This document shows, in pieces, positions 5,698-6,061 of a DNA stretch of 6,061 nt. A model generated the notes under the pieces. It ran no database searches. It was not told where the DNA came from and saw only the letters and a list, made by a program, of their open reading frames with translations. Positions within the stretch are counted from its first letter, which is position 1; each line of letters begins with the position of its first letter. Made by a program: the position numbers and the translations under genes. Source of the stretch: Saprospiraceae bacterium (lineage in GTDB: Bacteria > Bacteroidota > Bacteroidia > Chitinophagales > Saprospiraceae); NCBI GenBank assembly GCA_029262975.1, contig JAJCYJ010000719.1, positions 1 to 6,061 on the forward strand. The letters are read 5' to 3'.

Positions 5698-6061
5698 CTA
5701 TGTTATAGGAAGGGTAATCAAAGTACGAAACCTTCTCTCTTCCATTCTTCCGAATTCTAATTTAAATTTTTCACCATAGATGTTTTTTAGCCTTAGTTTT
5801 AAATTCACCAGCCCCGTACCCGGAGAACTATTTTTATTGAGACTATCCAGGATAAGACCATCGTCTTCACAATTGACTATAAGATAATTGTCCTTTTTCT
5901 TGATTTGGATATTCAAATGTGCAGCTTGACCGGATCTTTCCAAAACATGTTTTATTGTATTTTCAACTATCGGCTGAATAAAGAAAGACGGAACTGCCAG
6001 ATCAATTAATGTAGCATCAAAGTCGATATTGACGCTCAGCCGACCATCAAATCTCGTGGAC
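5698..6061 (-). CDS. LytS-type sensor histidine kinase, C-terminal part
   Basis: Partial gene: the frame runs off the right edge, leaving the last 120 residues. They read RFDGRLSVNIDFDATLIDL, then VPSFFIQPIVENTIKHVLE, the N box of the HATPase_c ATP-binding domain (ENTIKH). Next come an acidic turn NCEDDG (D box; DDG where DNG is common) and GTGLVNLKLRLKNIYG, the G box. This arrangement is typical of the LytS/YehU family, whose His_kinase domain containing the phosphorylated His lies upstream and is outside the window. A TTG at 5941-5943 could start a shorter frame, but the N box continues through it, so it is internal. The protein should phosphorylate the adjacent LytTR response regulator. 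Its sensory domain, probably membrane-bound as in relatives, is not visible. Confidence 0.95.
   Translation of the reverse strand, partial: STRFDGRLSVNIDFDATLIDLAVPSFFIQPIVENTIKHVLERSGQAAHLNIQIKKKDNYLIVNCEDDGLILDSLNKNSSPGTGLVNLKLRLKNIYGEKFKLEFGRMEERRFRTLITLPIT

Noticed and set aside
5698..5943. Short stand-alone 81-residue protein starting at TTG 5943
   Set aside because: The frame continues upstream through the HATPase N box (ENTIKH) to the window edge, so this is the end of a larger histidine kinase.

Overview
The window looks like chromosomal DNA from a member of the Bacteroidota. The evidence is a four-helix membrane protein with a LytTR domain, a LytS-type histidine kinase followed by a LytR-type response regulator, a secreted serine hydrolase with a signal peptide ending in Ala-Gln, start codons without convincing Shine-Dalgarno sites, and a TAnnTTTG-type -7 element. 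No genus can be named from sequence alone.

Layout. Positions 1-325 hold no convincing complete gene. They contain a possible C-terminal remnant of an upstream protein, two weak open frames and a pair of short direct repeats. A major facilitator superfamily permease (326-1549, +) follows and is closed by a strong intrinsic terminator (about 1588-1624). Next come three genes on the same strand: a membrane-anchored LytTR transcription regulator (1698-2456), a secreted or periplasmic LACTB/beta-lactamase-like serine hydrolase (2544-3620), and an integral membrane protein of the MgtC/DUF4010 type (3681-4919). Converging on these from the right is a two-component operon on the minus strand: a LytS-type sensor kinase (5698 to beyond 6061, cut by the window edge) and a LytTR response regulator (4985-5692), 5 bp apart.

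How they may work together. The kinase-regulator pair is a standard signalling unit. The membrane LytTR protein has no receiver domain, so it probably acts as a one-component regulator; its nearest plausible target is the hydrolase gene just downstream. Exact 11-bp direct repeats with a 21-bp period lie between the two genes, which is the helical spacing at which LytTR dimers bind. A weaker 8-bp pair with the same 21-bp period lies just before the permease gene. These repeats are the most interesting unexplained signals here. I see no CRISPR array, RNA gene, insertion sequence or phage gene, and no clear evidence of a wholly new system. The genes belong to known families, though the substrates of the permease, hydrolase and DUF4010 protein are unknown.
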